Assembly (NCBI RefSeq): GCF_018362775.1
Contig: NZ_JAGYXY010000001.1
Location: 697,126 to 761,125 of the forward strand
Direction: 5' to 3'
Length of the DNA: 64,000 nt
Source: Alistipes montrealensis
Lineage (GTDB): Bacteria; Bacteroidota; Bacteroidia; Bacteroidales; Rikenellaceae
The translations under genes were made by a program, and so were the position numbers. The notes under the pieces were generated by a model. That model was not told the origin of the DNA. It saw nothing but the letters and a program-made list of their open reading frames with translations, and ran no database searches. This document shows positions 17,198-25,715 of this stretch, one piece after another. Numbering within the stretch: the stretch's first letter is position 1; each line of letters begins with the position of its first letter.

Positions 17198-19168
17198 ATG
17201 AAACGAATCACAGGCATCCCGATGCTGTTTGCGGCAGCCGCAATGGCATTCGTCTCCTGCTCGAAAGACCGGGCGGAGACCGACACACCGGAAAACAAGG
17301 TTTCGATCCGATTTGCCGCCATTGCCGACGAGCACGATGCAGGCGGCGCCGAATCGCGCACTTCGTTCGACGGCGAAAGTTACACGATCCGCTGGCAGGC
17401 TGCAGACCGTGTGGGAATCTACATCAACGCAGCCGCTCCGACAACAAACGCCGAGGCTGCGCCTAACCTCCAGACCGTACCGGTTACGTTCGAAGCGGCA
17501 GCCGGTTCCTACCAGAAAGGCGATTTGATTTATGCCTATTACCCCTACACCGCTGCGGCACAGGCCGATGCCAAGGCTGTCTGCCTGACAATTCCCCCGG
17601 TACAAACACAGGCGGCCGTCGGCAGCACCAATTTCAACGGGTCCTGCAATCCGCTCGTAGCTGTTCCCCGGCCTGCGGCCGGAGCGTCGGAAAACGGAGC
17701 GACAGAAGAGCTTCGGTTCCGGCAGACCGCCGCTATGGCCGAATACGACATCGTGACATCAAATCCGGCCTACGAAGGCGAGCAAATCAAATCCGTCGCC
17801 TATACCGCTAACGGCGAAGAGTATATCGCCGGAACGTTCCGGTACGACCTGACCGCCGTTCCCGAAACCGGCGCACTGCCTCCGGTAGACCGTACGACTC
17901 TATCCGAGGACAAGAGCAAGAGCATCGAAGTCGTCCTGACGACCGCAGGCACGGTAGGCGGAAAGAGCGCTACGGACACCAATCTGGTTTACATGGCGGC
18001 TATACCGGGGACCTACGAAGGAACGCTTACCGTAACCACCGACAAGGCGATTTATACCTTTCCTCCGAAAAAAGCACTCGAGCTACCGCGCGCCTTTGTC
18101 CGCCGCATCCTGCTCGACCTAGGGACCGTATTGCCGGAGAACCGGCAGGAAACCGGCGCGCCGGCAGGAATCGTCGTACATCCGGGAGACGATCTCGCCG
18201 CCATCATCGGCGATCCCGACCGCACGGAGGAGCGCATTTACCTCGAGGCGGGCGAATATACGTTGGATGCGACCGTCGCCCTTAAGTCCAATCTGGAACT
18301 CTACTCCGACGATCCCTCGCAAACAACGGTCACCATGGCCAAGAATTTCCTCCCCGAAGGGACGCTGGACAGGATCGTGTTCCGCAACATCCGCTTCAAC
18401 TGCGCAACCTATTTGATGCAGACCAGAATCGACTACGATATCACACTGCTCCGCTTCGACAACTGCATCGTAGACCTCAATTCGGGCGCTACGGGTGGTG
18501 CTTCGACGCTCTTCAATACGACTACAACGAGCACAGCGACCAAACAGGTATTGCACAGGTATGAAGTGACCAACTCCATCATCTTCTCCAATGCGGCCCA
18601 AGCACAAAACATCGTTTACGGTTCGGCAACAGGCAGCATCGGCGAACTGGAGACGATCAGCATGCGCAATTCGACCTTCGCCAACTGCGGCCGCGGCCTG
18701 ATCTACGTAACCAACACGGCCGACAACGCTTATGAGGTCTCTGTCGAGAACTGTACGCTCTACAACGTAGGCTCTACCGGCAGCAACGCGCTGATCGACA
18801 TCCGCATGGCAGGTACAGCGAACGCCTCCGAACGCAGGATAGTGCTGCGCAACTCGGTACTCTGGTTCGGCGGGTCGAACTATAAAATACTCCAGTTTGC
18901 CGGAAGCGGCGAGGGGCAGTACGTTCCCAAGGAGCAGATCGACTGCACGAACTTCTACCACTTCGCCGCGCAGACCCCGACGTTCGGGTCGAGCGCCTAC
19001 AACATCGCCGATCGGATGACCGCCTACAACGGCGTCCCTGCCGACCTGTGGCAGAACCCCATGGCCGACCCGTCGGCCGCCGGAGCCTCGTTCCGGATCA
19101 AGGACCAGTCGGTACGTGCCGCACAGGAAGCAGCCGGAACCACACTCGGCGATCCCCGCTGGGAATAA
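17198..19168 (+). CDS. Lipoprotein fusing a fimbrillin-like domain to a beta-helix surface domain
   Basis: The 656-residue product has a lipobox (A-F-V-S-C near residue 21). Residues about 35-325 look like a fimbrillin-family domain: R-T-S-F, I-R-W-Q-A-A-D-R-V-G-I-Y, D-L-I-Y-A-Y-Y-P-Y and P-P-V-Q-T-Q are its usual landmarks. Residues about 330-656 are the same DUF5123-type beta-helix as in the protein at 14929-16935. Its 3' 324 bp are 98% identical to that gene. The small peptide gene ends 15 bp upstream and a PL1 lyase gene starts 13 bp downstream. It probably displays a pectin-binding beta-helix on the surface through the fimbrillin-like module (inference). Confidence 0.75.
   Translation: MKRITGIPMLFAAAAMAFVSCSKDRAETDTPENKVSIRFAAIADEHDAGGAESRTSFDGESYTIRWQAADRVGIYINAAAPTTNAEAAPNLQTVPVTFEAAAGSYQKGDLIYAYYPYTAAAQADAKAVCLTIPPVQTQAAVGSTNFNGSCNPLVAVPRPAAGASENGATEELRFRQTAAMAEYDIVTSNPAYEGEQIKSVAYTANGEEYIAGTFRYDLTAVPETGALPPVDRTTLSEDKSKSIEVVLTTAGTVGGKSATDTNLVYMAAIPGTYEGTLTVTTDKAIYTFPPKKALELPRAFVRRILLDLGTVLPENRQETGAPAGIVVHPGDDLAAIIGDPDRTEERIYLEAGEYTLDATVALKSNLELYSDDPSQTTVTMAKNFLPEGTLDRIVFRNIRFNCATYLMQTRIDYDITLLRFDNCIVDLNSGATGGASTLFNTTTTSTATKQVLHRYEVTNSIIFSNAAQAQNIVYGSATGSIGELETISMRNSTFANCGRGLIYVTNTADNAYEVSVENCTLYNVGSTGSNALIDIRMAGTANASERRIVLRNSVLWFGGSNYKILQFAGSGEGQYVPKEQIDCTNFYHFAAQTPTFGSSAYNIADRMTAYNGVPADLWQNPMADPSAAGASFRIKDQSVRAAQEAAGTTLGDPRWE
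18845..19168 (+). repeat. 324-bp near-identical segment, copy 2
   Basis: This is the partner of 16612-16935; see that entry. It covers the last 107 codons and stop of the fimbrillin/beta-helix gene. Confidence 0.9.
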
Positions 19169-19181
19169 AGCATACAAAACG

Positions 19182-20963
19182 ATGAAACGAACCTCTCTCA
19201 TAGCCGCCATCTGCCTGCTCGCCGCCTGTACGGACGGCGGGCAGCGGCAGGGCGCTCCGCTGAGCGCCTCGCGCAACGACGAAGCCTCCTTCGAAGCGGT
19301 CGAAGGAACGACCGTGAGGCTGGAAGAATACCTGTGCGTCACGGGCGGCACGCCGCCTTACAGCTATGCAACCTCGCTGCAGGGAGATTTCACCCCCACA
19401 CTCGAACGCACCGTACCGACGCCGGAACATTCCCCCGTCGAATACGGCGTCTACGCCTGCGACAGCGAAGGCAACCGTACGAAGAACCCGGTGGTCGTCT
19501 CGCTGCAAATCCGCCCCGCCGCCGGAGAACGGACACCGGCGTTCCCCGGCGCCGAGGGCGGCGGACGCTACGTCACAGGAGGCCGCGGCGGCAAAGTCTA
19601 CTACGTCACCAACCTGCTCGACGCCTACCCCACGCCGCCCGAGGGATCGCTGCGCTGGGCGCTGACGCAGCCCGGCCCCAAAATCATTATGTTCAAGGTC
19701 TCGGGCGTCATCCCGCTCGCAGCGAAACTCTACATCCGCAACGACGGGCGTTACGCCGGGCAGGGATGCGACATCACCGTTGCGGGCGAGACCGCCCCGG
19801 GCGACGGGATTTGCCTGAAGAACTGGCCGCTGGCGATCACCTATGCCGAAAACGTCATCGTCCGCTTCCTGCGCTTCCGCCTCGGGGACGAATTCGACAC
19901 CGGATCGGCGCAGGACGCCTGCGAAGGACAGAGCAGCGACGGCGTGATCCTGGACCACTGTTCGATGAGCTGGAGCGTAGACGAGTGCGCTTCGTTCTAC
20001 CGCAACCGCAATTTCACGCTCCAATGGTGCATCCTCACCGAAAGCCTGCGGTTCTCGACCCACGAAAAAGAGTCGCCGCACGGTTACGGCGGCATCTGGG
20101 GCGGCCGCGACGCATCGTACCACCACAACCTCATCTCGCGTCACGACAGCCGCAACCCGCGCTTCGACGCCGCATCGAGCTATCCCGAGGCCTATCCGGC
20201 TTCGGAATGGCGGGGCAACGTCGATTTCCGCAACAACGTCGTTTACGGCTGGGGAGGCGAGGTCTCCTACGGCGGCGAAGGAGGGCACTTCAACCTGGTG
20301 AACAACTACTACAAGGAAGGCCCCCACTCTCCGGCCCGCAACCGGTTCCTGACGGCCTACGCTGCAACTTCGCTGACACCGGCAGGCATCCCGGCAGCCT
20401 ATCCCGAGATTTATATCGACGGAAACCGATACATGACCCGTTCAGGCACGGGACTGTCCCGTATCGAAACGGACAACTACAACGGAATCGTCTGGTCGGG
20501 CGCCGGAGGCGAGGGAATGCCCTCACCGCCGGGGCGTATTGCGGAACTCCCCATCGGGGGCACGACGGGCCACACGGCGACGCAGCGCGCCGACGAGGCA
20601 TTTCTCTCGGTCGTCGAAAGCGCAGGGGCATGGCCGCGCGACAAGGTGGACCTGCGGGCTGCGACCGATGCCCTCGACGGCACGTCGACAGGATATACAG
20701 CCTCGGCAGAACCGAGCAAGGCGGGGCTGATCGACACGCCGTCGCAGGTCGGCGGATACCCCGTCTACGAAACCGCCGAAGCCCCCGTGGACAGCGACGG
20801 CGACGGGATGCCCGACGCCTGGGAGCAAGCCCGCGGACTCGACCCGTCGGATGCGGCCGACGGCGCGGCCTACACCCTTTCGGAAACCTATACCAACATA
20901 GAGATATATCTGCACGAATGTGCCGCGGCACTGCTTCGCGGAAAACGCATCAACGAAAAATAA
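19182..20963 (+). CDS. Pectate lyase lipoprotein, PL1 family
   Basis: The 593-residue lyase has a lipobox (L-L-A-A-C, Cys about residue 14), so it is likely tethered to the membrane surface. A short Ig-like N-terminal part (about 30-115, ending V-V-V-S-L-Q-I-R-P) precedes the PL1 beta-helix domain, which starts F-P-G-A-E-G-G-G-R-Y. G-S-L-R-W-A-L, I-T-V-A-G-E-T-A-P-G-D-G-I, I-L-D-H-C-S-M-S-W-S and D-S-R-N-P-R-F-D match the PL1 gene at 5156-6742. A calcium-binding-like D-S-D-G-D-G-M-P-D-A-W-E lies near the C-terminus. The start at 19182 gives the lipoprotein signal; the frame is open upstream because it overlaps the previous gene. Confidence 0.92.
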   Translation: MKRTSLIAAICLLAACTDGGQRQGAPLSASRNDEASFEAVEGTTVRLEEYLCVTGGTPPYSYATSLQGDFTPTLERTVPTPEHSPVEYGVYACDSEGNRTKNPVVVSLQIRPAAGERTPAFPGAEGGGRYVTGGRGGKVYYVTNLLDAYPTPPEGSLRWALTQPGPKIIMFKVSGVIPLAAKLYIRNDGRYAGQGCDITVAGETAPGDGICLKNWPLAITYAENVIVRFLRFRLGDEFDTGSAQDACEGQSSDGVILDHCSMSWSVDECASFYRNRNFTLQWCILTESLRFSTHEKESPHGYGGIWGGRDASYHHNLISRHDSRNPRFDAASSYPEAYPASEWRGNVDFRNNVVYGWGGEVSYGGEGGHFNLVNNYYKEGPHSPARNRFLTAYAATSLTPAGIPAAYPEIYIDGNRYMTRSGTGLSRIETDNYNGIVWSGAGGEGMPSPPGRIAELPIGGTTGHTATQRADEAFLSVVESAGAWPRDKVDLRAATDALDGTSTGYTASAEPSKAGLIDTPSQVGGYPVYETAEAPVDSDGDGMPDAWEQARGLDPSDAADGAAYTLSETYTNIEIYLHECAAALLRGKRINEK

Positions 20964-20992
20964 ACAACAAACTTTTTAAACTATTCAACGAC

Positions 20993-21757
20993 ATGGTAAC
21001 CCGATTGACCAAAGGACGACTCAAAGTCACGATTTCTGAAACCCGCGCCGAACTGGGCGAGGTGGCGGCCCGCGAGGTGGCGGCATACATCCGTTCACTG
21101 CTGGACACCAAACCCGAAGTGAACATCATCTTCGCTTCGGCCCCCTCGCAGAACGACTTTCTCGCCAACCTGCTGCTGGAAGAGATCGACTGGTCGCGCA
21201 TCAACGCGTTCCACATGGACGAGTACATCGGCATCGACCCCCATGCCCCGCAGGCGTTCGGGCAGTTCCTGCGCGACCGCATCTTCTCGAAAAAGAACTT
21301 CAAATCGGTGAATTACATCGACTCGAAGGCCGCCGATCCGGCTGCCGAGTGCGAGCGTTACGCCGGATTGCTCAGGCAGATGCCCGCCGACATCGTATTC
21401 CTGGGCATCGGCGAAAACGGCCACCTGGCTTTCAACGATCCCCACGTGGCGTTCTTCGACGACCCGCTCTCGGTCAAGACCGTCGACCTCGACCCGACGT
21501 GTATCCGCCAGCAGGTCAACGACGGCTGTTTCAAGAGCATCGAAGAGGTCCCGACACATGCTTACACGATCACCATTCCCGAACTGCTGTTCGTAAAGAA
21601 ACTCTACGCCATCGTGCCCACCATCGCCAAGGCAAACGCCATCAAGGGCACGTGCGACGGCCCGATCGTCACATCGTGCCCGGCATCGATCCTGCGTACG
21701 CACCGCGACTGCACGCTCTACGTGGACCGCGACAGCGCTTCGCTGGTAAACAAGTAA
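20993..21757 (+). CDS. NagB-like glucosamine-6-phosphate deaminase, divergent
   Basis: The 254-residue protein belongs to the glucosamine-6-phosphate isomerase/6-phosphogluconolactonase family. M-D-E-Y (75-78) and G-I-G-E-N-G-H-L-A-F-N-D-P (about 137-149) match the catalytic regions of NagB. The family's phosphate-binding loop (G-x-x-T-G-x-T-P in NagB) is replaced by F-A-S-A-P-S-Q-N-D (47-55), and the catalytic Glu of N-E-P is Asp here. It may therefore use a different substrate. It lies in the pectin operon, 29 bp after a PL1 gene and upstream of a beta-helix protein, a transporter and a NagA-like gene. The fold and family are sure; the reaction is not. Confidence 0.75.
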   Translation: MVTRLTKGRLKVTISETRAELGEVAAREVAAYIRSLLDTKPEVNIIFASAPSQNDFLANLLLEEIDWSRINAFHMDEYIGIDPHAPQAFGQFLRDRIFSKKNFKSVNYIDSKAADPAAECERYAGLLRQMPADIVFLGIGENGHLAFNDPHVAFFDDPLSVKTVDLDPTCIRQQVNDGCFKSIEEVPTHAYTITIPELLFVKKLYAIVPTIAKANAIKGTCDGPIVTSCPASILRTHRDCTLYVDRDSASLVNK

Positions 21758-21775
21758 CCTAAAAAGGTACAGAAA

Positions 21776-22747
21776 ATGAAAAATTTATTAGTAACTTGCA
21801 TCTGTGCGCTGCTGGCGTTTCCGGCAGGAGCCGCCACCCGGCACGTCGCCGCGGGCGACGACCTGGGACGGGCGATCCGCACGCTCAAAGACAATGACAC
21901 GCTCGTGGTCGCGGCAGGCAGCTACACCATCGAAAGCACGCTGCCCGTAAAGCGTAATACGGTCATCGTAGGCGAAACGGGTGCACGCCCCCGCATCGCC
22001 ATCGGATCGTTCCGTATCGGCATCGGGGCCGAGCGCCTCGTACTGCGTGGTCTCGCCCTGACGCTCGGCAGCAAATTCCTCGTCGACACCCCCTCGGAAG
22101 GGAGCGTGGAGATCGGCCTTGTCGCCATCGAGGATTGCACGGTCGACCTGGGCGGCGACACGGGCGCCGGACTGGTCGGCAGCCGTACGCCCGGCTCCGG
22201 ACGCAACCGCATCGGAGAGATTCGCGTGAAGGACTGCGTGGTCTTCAACGGAGGATTTCCGCAGCACTTCGTCTTCTCGGCGGCCAGCACGTCGCAGACC
22301 GAGGTGGGAAAGATACTACTCACCAACAGCACTTTCGCCGATATGGCCCGGGGAGCCATCGTGACCAACGCCGCCATGCAGACCCGGATCGAGATCGACC
22401 GCTGCACGTTCTACGACATCAACCGCGCGGACAACAATGCCGGAACGATCCGGCTGAGCAATGCCGCGGCCGACATTCGCGTCACGGAATCGGTCTTCAC
22501 CTTCGCAGGTCCCGCCAGCCGCTTCATCGTCGTGGGTCCCGGCAGCAAAGTCGAAGTGGAGAATAGTTACGCGACAGGCGAACTGGCCTCGATACCCGGT
22601 GCACGCGGACTGAAACGACTCGCCGCAAAGGCTGCCGAAGCCTACGAAGCGCCCGCCCGCAATCCGCTTGCGGAAGGGGCATCGCTACGCCTCGGCCAAG
22701 ATATGACGCCCGGTCTCCAGATCGGGGATCCCAGATGGAACAAATAA
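21776..22747 (+). CDS. Secreted beta-helix protein (DUF5123-like, short form)
   Basis: The 323-residue protein has a signal peptide (about 1-19, ending F-P-A-G-A-A) and then parallel beta-helix-type sequence. G-D-D-L-G-R-A-I, N-S-T-F-A-D-M-A-R-G and C-T-F-Y-D-I-N recall the beta-helix halves of the two lipoproteins at 14929 and 17198. It also ends with the same L-x-x-G-D-P-R-W pattern. It lacks a lipobox and extra domains, so it should be periplasmic or surface-exposed without a lipid anchor. It is probably a pectin-binding or pectin-processing accessory; no catalytic residues can be assigned. Confidence 0.65.
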   Translation: MKNLLVTCICALLAFPAGAATRHVAAGDDLGRAIRTLKDNDTLVVAAGSYTIESTLPVKRNTVIVGETGARPRIAIGSFRIGIGAERLVLRGLALTLGSKFLVDTPSEGSVEIGLVAIEDCTVDLGGDTGAGLVGSRTPGSGRNRIGEIRVKDCVVFNGGFPQHFVFSAASTSQTEVGKILLTNSTFADMARGAIVTNAAMQTRIEIDRCTFYDINRADNNAGTIRLSNAAADIRVTESVFTFAGPASRFIVVGPGSKVEVENSYATGELASIPGARGLKRLAAKAAEAYEAPARNPLAEGASLRLGQDMTPGLQIGDPRWNK

Positions 22748-22758
22748 ATGAAACGAAT

Positions 22759-24225
22759 ATGAAAGTCAATGGATTAAGATGGATCATACTGAGCCTGATC
22801 ATGCTCGTATCCATCATCAACTACCTCGACCGCGGTACGCTCAACTACATGTGGGTGGCCAACACCAAAAGCGAATACCCCGCCGACAGGGCAGTCTTCG
22901 ATGCCGCAAGCGGCACGTACACACTGACCGCCGCAGACGGCACGACGATCGTCGCGGCTGCCGACCGCGTCGCACAACAGGCTGACGGCAGCTACGTCTA
23001 CACCGCCGTAGGCGGCATCGCCGCCGAGCTGGGGATTCTCGACCCCGCCATGCCCGAAGCCGAATTCAAAGCGCAGTCCAAAAAACTGCTGGCCGACATC
23101 ACGATCTTCTTCATGATCGCCTACGGCCTGAGCCAGCTTTTCTCCGGAAAACTCTACGACCGTATCGGCACACGCCGCGGCTTCGCCTTCTCGGCCCTGC
23201 TGTGGGGCGCAGCGGACGCCTTCACGGCCTTCGCCGCCGGATTCAAATCGCTCACGGCGTTCCGCTTCATGCTCGGGCTGGGCGAAGCAGGACCGTGGCC
23301 CGGCACGACCAAGTCCAACGCCGAATGGTTCCCGACCAAGGAGCGGGCCTTGGCGCAGGGGTTGTTCAATGCCTCGACCTCGGTAGGCTCGATCCTCGCC
23401 CCGATCGTCATTTCGTTCCTCTACCTCGCATTCGGCTGGAAAGCGACCTTCGCCGTAGTGGGTTCGCTGGCCGTATTGTGGATCATCCCCTGGCTCTGGG
23501 TCAACAAGAAGGGACCCAAGGAACACCCCTGGATCACCGACAAAGAGCGCGACTACATCCTCTCCGGCCAGCCCGAGGGACACAAAACCGAACCCTGCCG
23601 CTGCAAAAGCTGGGGCGAGCTGCTGCGCGAACGGAAAAACTACGCGCTGATCGTGGGCCGCTTCTTCATCGACCCCGTCTGGTGGATTTTCGTAACGTTC
23701 ATCCCCATCTACCTGATCGAAGTCTTCAACCTCGACATCCGCGAAGTGGCCATGTCGGCCTGGGTTCCCTACGTGGGTGCAGCCATCGGAGCCTTTGCCG
23801 GCGGATGGTTCTCGGGATTGCTGCAAAAGCGCGGACGTTCGCTCAACTTCGCCCGCAAATGCTCGATGATCGTCGGCGTGTGCATCGCCCTGCCGGGCGT
23901 CGTGGGGGCTACGATGGCTTCGTCGGCAACCTTCGCCGTGGTGATGATGGCCCTGATCCTGGGCGGCTACCAGTTCGTACAGTCCAACCTGATGACCCTG
24001 GCCGCCGACTTCCACTACGGCCGTACGGTCGGCTCGCTGGCCGGCCTGGGCGGAGCCGCAGCCGTATTGGGAACCATCCTCGCAATGATCGTCGTGCCGA
24101 TGATCACCCGCGCGGGCTGGGCTCCGTTCTTCGTTTTCGGCGGACTGCTCTTCCCCGTATCCATCCTGGCCGTATTCCTGTTCGGCGGACGCATCCAGAA
24201 TATCGACGAAGAAAAACAGCAATAA
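22759..24225 (+). CDS. MFS transporter, ACS (hexuronate/anion:cation symporter) family
   Basis: The 488-residue inner-membrane transporter has a first helix with I-I-N-Y-L-D-R-G-T-L-N-Y, typical of the ACS family to which the hexuronate transporter ExuT belongs. The motif-A-like loop G-K-L-Y-D-R-I-G-T-R-R-G lies between helices 2 and 3. Unusually, about 60 extra residues (roughly 35-100, rich in A, D, T and G) lie between helix 1 and helix 2, on the periplasmic side. In the pectin operon the likely substrate is galacturonate or short unsaturated oligogalacturonide, though the flanking NagB/NagA-like genes leave an amino sugar possible. An alternative start at 22735 would overlap the previous gene. 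Confidence 0.85.
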   Translation: MKVNGLRWIILSLIMLVSIINYLDRGTLNYMWVANTKSEYPADRAVFDAASGTYTLTAADGTTIVAAADRVAQQADGSYVYTAVGGIAAELGILDPAMPEAEFKAQSKKLLADITIFFMIAYGLSQLFSGKLYDRIGTRRGFAFSALLWGAADAFTAFAAGFKSLTAFRFMLGLGEAGPWPGTTKSNAEWFPTKERALAQGLFNASTSVGSILAPIVISFLYLAFGWKATFAVVGSLAVLWIIPWLWVNKKGPKEHPWITDKERDYILSGQPEGHKTEPCRCKSWGELLRERKNYALIVGRFFIDPVWWIFVTFIPIYLIEVFNLDIREVAMSAWVPYVGAAIGAFAGGWFSGLLQKRGRSLNFARKCSMIVGVCIALPGVVGATMASSATFAVVMMALILGGYQFVQSNLMTLAADFHYGRTVGSLAGLGGAAAVLGTILAMIVVPMITRAGWAPFFVFGGLLFPVSILAVFLFGGRIQNIDEEKQQ

Positions 24226-24226
24226 C

Positions 24227-25477
24227 ATGAAAACCTTACTTTCCATTTTCGGACTGCTGGCATGCTGCCTTCCTGCGGCAGCCGAAGCGCCCCACCGGGT
24301 GAAGATCGTCAACGCGGCAGTGGTGATGCCCTCCCGAGTCGTGGAAAACGCGACGATCCTGATCGAAGACGGCCGCATCGCAGCCGTCGGAGTGGACCTC
24401 AAAGATGCATTCGAAGGCGCCGAGGTCATCGATGCGGCAGGCCGCTACGCCGCCCCCGGCTTTATCGACGTGCACTGCCACGGCGGCGGGGGCCACGACT
24501 TCTCGGACGGCACGGTCGAAGCGATGCTCGGCGCCGCCGAAATGCATGCGCAGCACGGCACGACGCTGATCTACCCCACCACCGCTTCGTGCTCCAACGC
24601 CACGCTTTTCAGCCTGTTCGACACTTACCGTAAAGCCGCGAAGCGGAACACGCGCGGCGCGGCGTTCGGCGGCATCCACATCGAAGGCGGCTATCTCTCG
24701 ATGGAGATGAAAGGCGGACAGGACCCGCGCTACATCAAGAATCCCACGCCGGAAGACTATAACGCCATCCTTGCCAAAGGCGGCGACCTGATCGCCCGCT
24801 GGACCTTCGCGCCCGAACTGCCGGGCAGCGCGGCGCTGATCGGCGAACTCTCCCGCCGCGGCATCCAGATGTCGATGGGCCACACTTCGGCGCTCTACGA
24901 CGAGGCCGTCGACGCCTACGACGCCGGCGTGAACAGCATCACCCACTTTTACTCGATGTGCTCGGGCGTCACACGCCGCAACGCCCTGCGTTACGCGGGC
25001 GTGATCGAGGCGGGCTACCTGCTCGACGGCATCTACGTCGAGACCATCGGCGACGGCATCCACCTGCCCGAACCGCTGCTCCGGCTGATCTGGAAAGTGA
25101 AAGGTCCCGACCGCATCGTCGGTATCACCGATGCCATGCGCGGCGCGGGTATGCCCGACGGCCCCACCATCCTGGGCAGCCTCGACGACGGCATGGCGGC
25201 CATCATCGAGGACGGCGTGGCCAAACTGCCCGACCGCAGTTCGTTCGCCGGATCGGTCTGCACGACGGACCGCGTGGTGCGCAACTACGTGACCAAAGCG
25301 GGCGCTTCGCTGCCCGAAGCGGTACAGGTGATGACGCTCTCCCCGGCACGGCTGATGCACATCGACGACCGCAAAGGCTCGATCACCCCGGGCAAAGACG
25401 CCGACATCGTGCTTTTCGACGAAGGGATCGACATTTCGCTGACGATGATCGGCGGGAAAGTCGTCTACCGAAAATAG
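24227..25477 (+). CDS. NagA-like amidohydrolase with a signal peptide
   Basis: The 416-residue protein resembles N-acetylglucosamine-6-phosphate deacetylase. Metal-site residues are H-C-H (83-85), Glu153 in G-I-H-I-E-G-G, His219 in M-G-H-T and His240 in I-T-H-F. The catalytic Asp is in G-I-T-D-A-M (302). The NagA motif T-H-L-F-N-A-M is changed to T-H-F-Y-S-M. The first 20 residues (M-K-T-L-L-S-I-F-G-L-L-A-C-C-L-P-A-A-A) look like a signal peptide, which cytoplasmic NagA lacks. A GTG start at 24299 would remove it. The gene starts 1 bp after the transporter and ends the operon. It may act in the periplasm on an N-acetyl or acetyl sugar without phosphate (inference). Confidence 0.7.
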   Translation: MKTLLSIFGLLACCLPAAAEAPHRVKIVNAAVVMPSRVVENATILIEDGRIAAVGVDLKDAFEGAEVIDAAGRYAAPGFIDVHCHGGGGHDFSDGTVEAMLGAAEMHAQHGTTLIYPTTASCSNATLFSLFDTYRKAAKRNTRGAAFGGIHIEGGYLSMEMKGGQDPRYIKNPTPEDYNAILAKGGDLIARWTFAPELPGSAALIGELSRRGIQMSMGHTSALYDEAVDAYDAGVNSITHFYSMCSGVTRRNALRYAGVIEAGYLLDGIYVETIGDGIHLPEPLLRLIWKVKGPDRIVGITDAMRGAGMPDGPTILGSLDDGMAAIIEDGVAKLPDRSSFAGSVCTTDRVVRNYVTKAGASLPEAVQVMTLSPARLMHIDDRKGSITPGKDADIVLFDEGIDISLTMIGGKVVYRK

Positions 25478-25510
25478 GAACCGGAGAACACCCGATTGTT
25501 AAAATCAAAG

Positions 25511-25554
25511 AAGCCGGAACAGGGGAATACGCATGTATTCCCCTGTTCCGGCTT
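25511..25554 (+). other. Perfect 20-bp hairpin after the pectin operon
   Basis: Positions 25511-25530 pair without mismatch with 25535-25554 around the loop GCAT. No T-run follows, so it may act as an mRNA 3'-end stabiliser ahead of the terminator at 25576. Confidence 0.7.
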
Positions 25555-25575
25555 GTCGGTGTTATGCGGAAATCG

Positions 25576-25598
25576 CCGCTTACAAAGAAGCGGTTTTT
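25576..25598 (+). terminator. Intrinsic terminator of the right-arm pectin operon
   Basis: CCGCTT and AAGCGG enclose a 6-nt loop and are followed by five Ts. Confidence 0.7.
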
Positions 25599-25632
25599 GA
25601 TTTCAGGGGAACAGGTTTGCGCTTAAACGAAA

Positions 25633-25678
25633 TGTGGCACGGATGGGTAGTATCGAAATACGTCCCATTCGTGCCACA
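25633..25678 (-). terminator. Long hairpin downstream of the glutamine synthetase gene
   Basis: TGTGGCACGGATGGG pairs with CCCATTCGTGCCACA with one mismatch, and an inner GTA/TAC pairing closes the loop. The T-run on the minus strand is weak (TTCGTTT). Confidence 0.55.
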
Positions 25679-25715
25679 CGAGAGCAAGCGTAAAGATGCC
25701 CGCTGAAATCGAAAA

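Noticed and set aside
19334..21757. Apparent 807-codon plus-strand protein spanning the PL1 and NagB-like genes
   Set aside because: The first two thirds are an out-of-frame reading of the PL1 gene; only the last 254 codons (from 20993) form a real protein.
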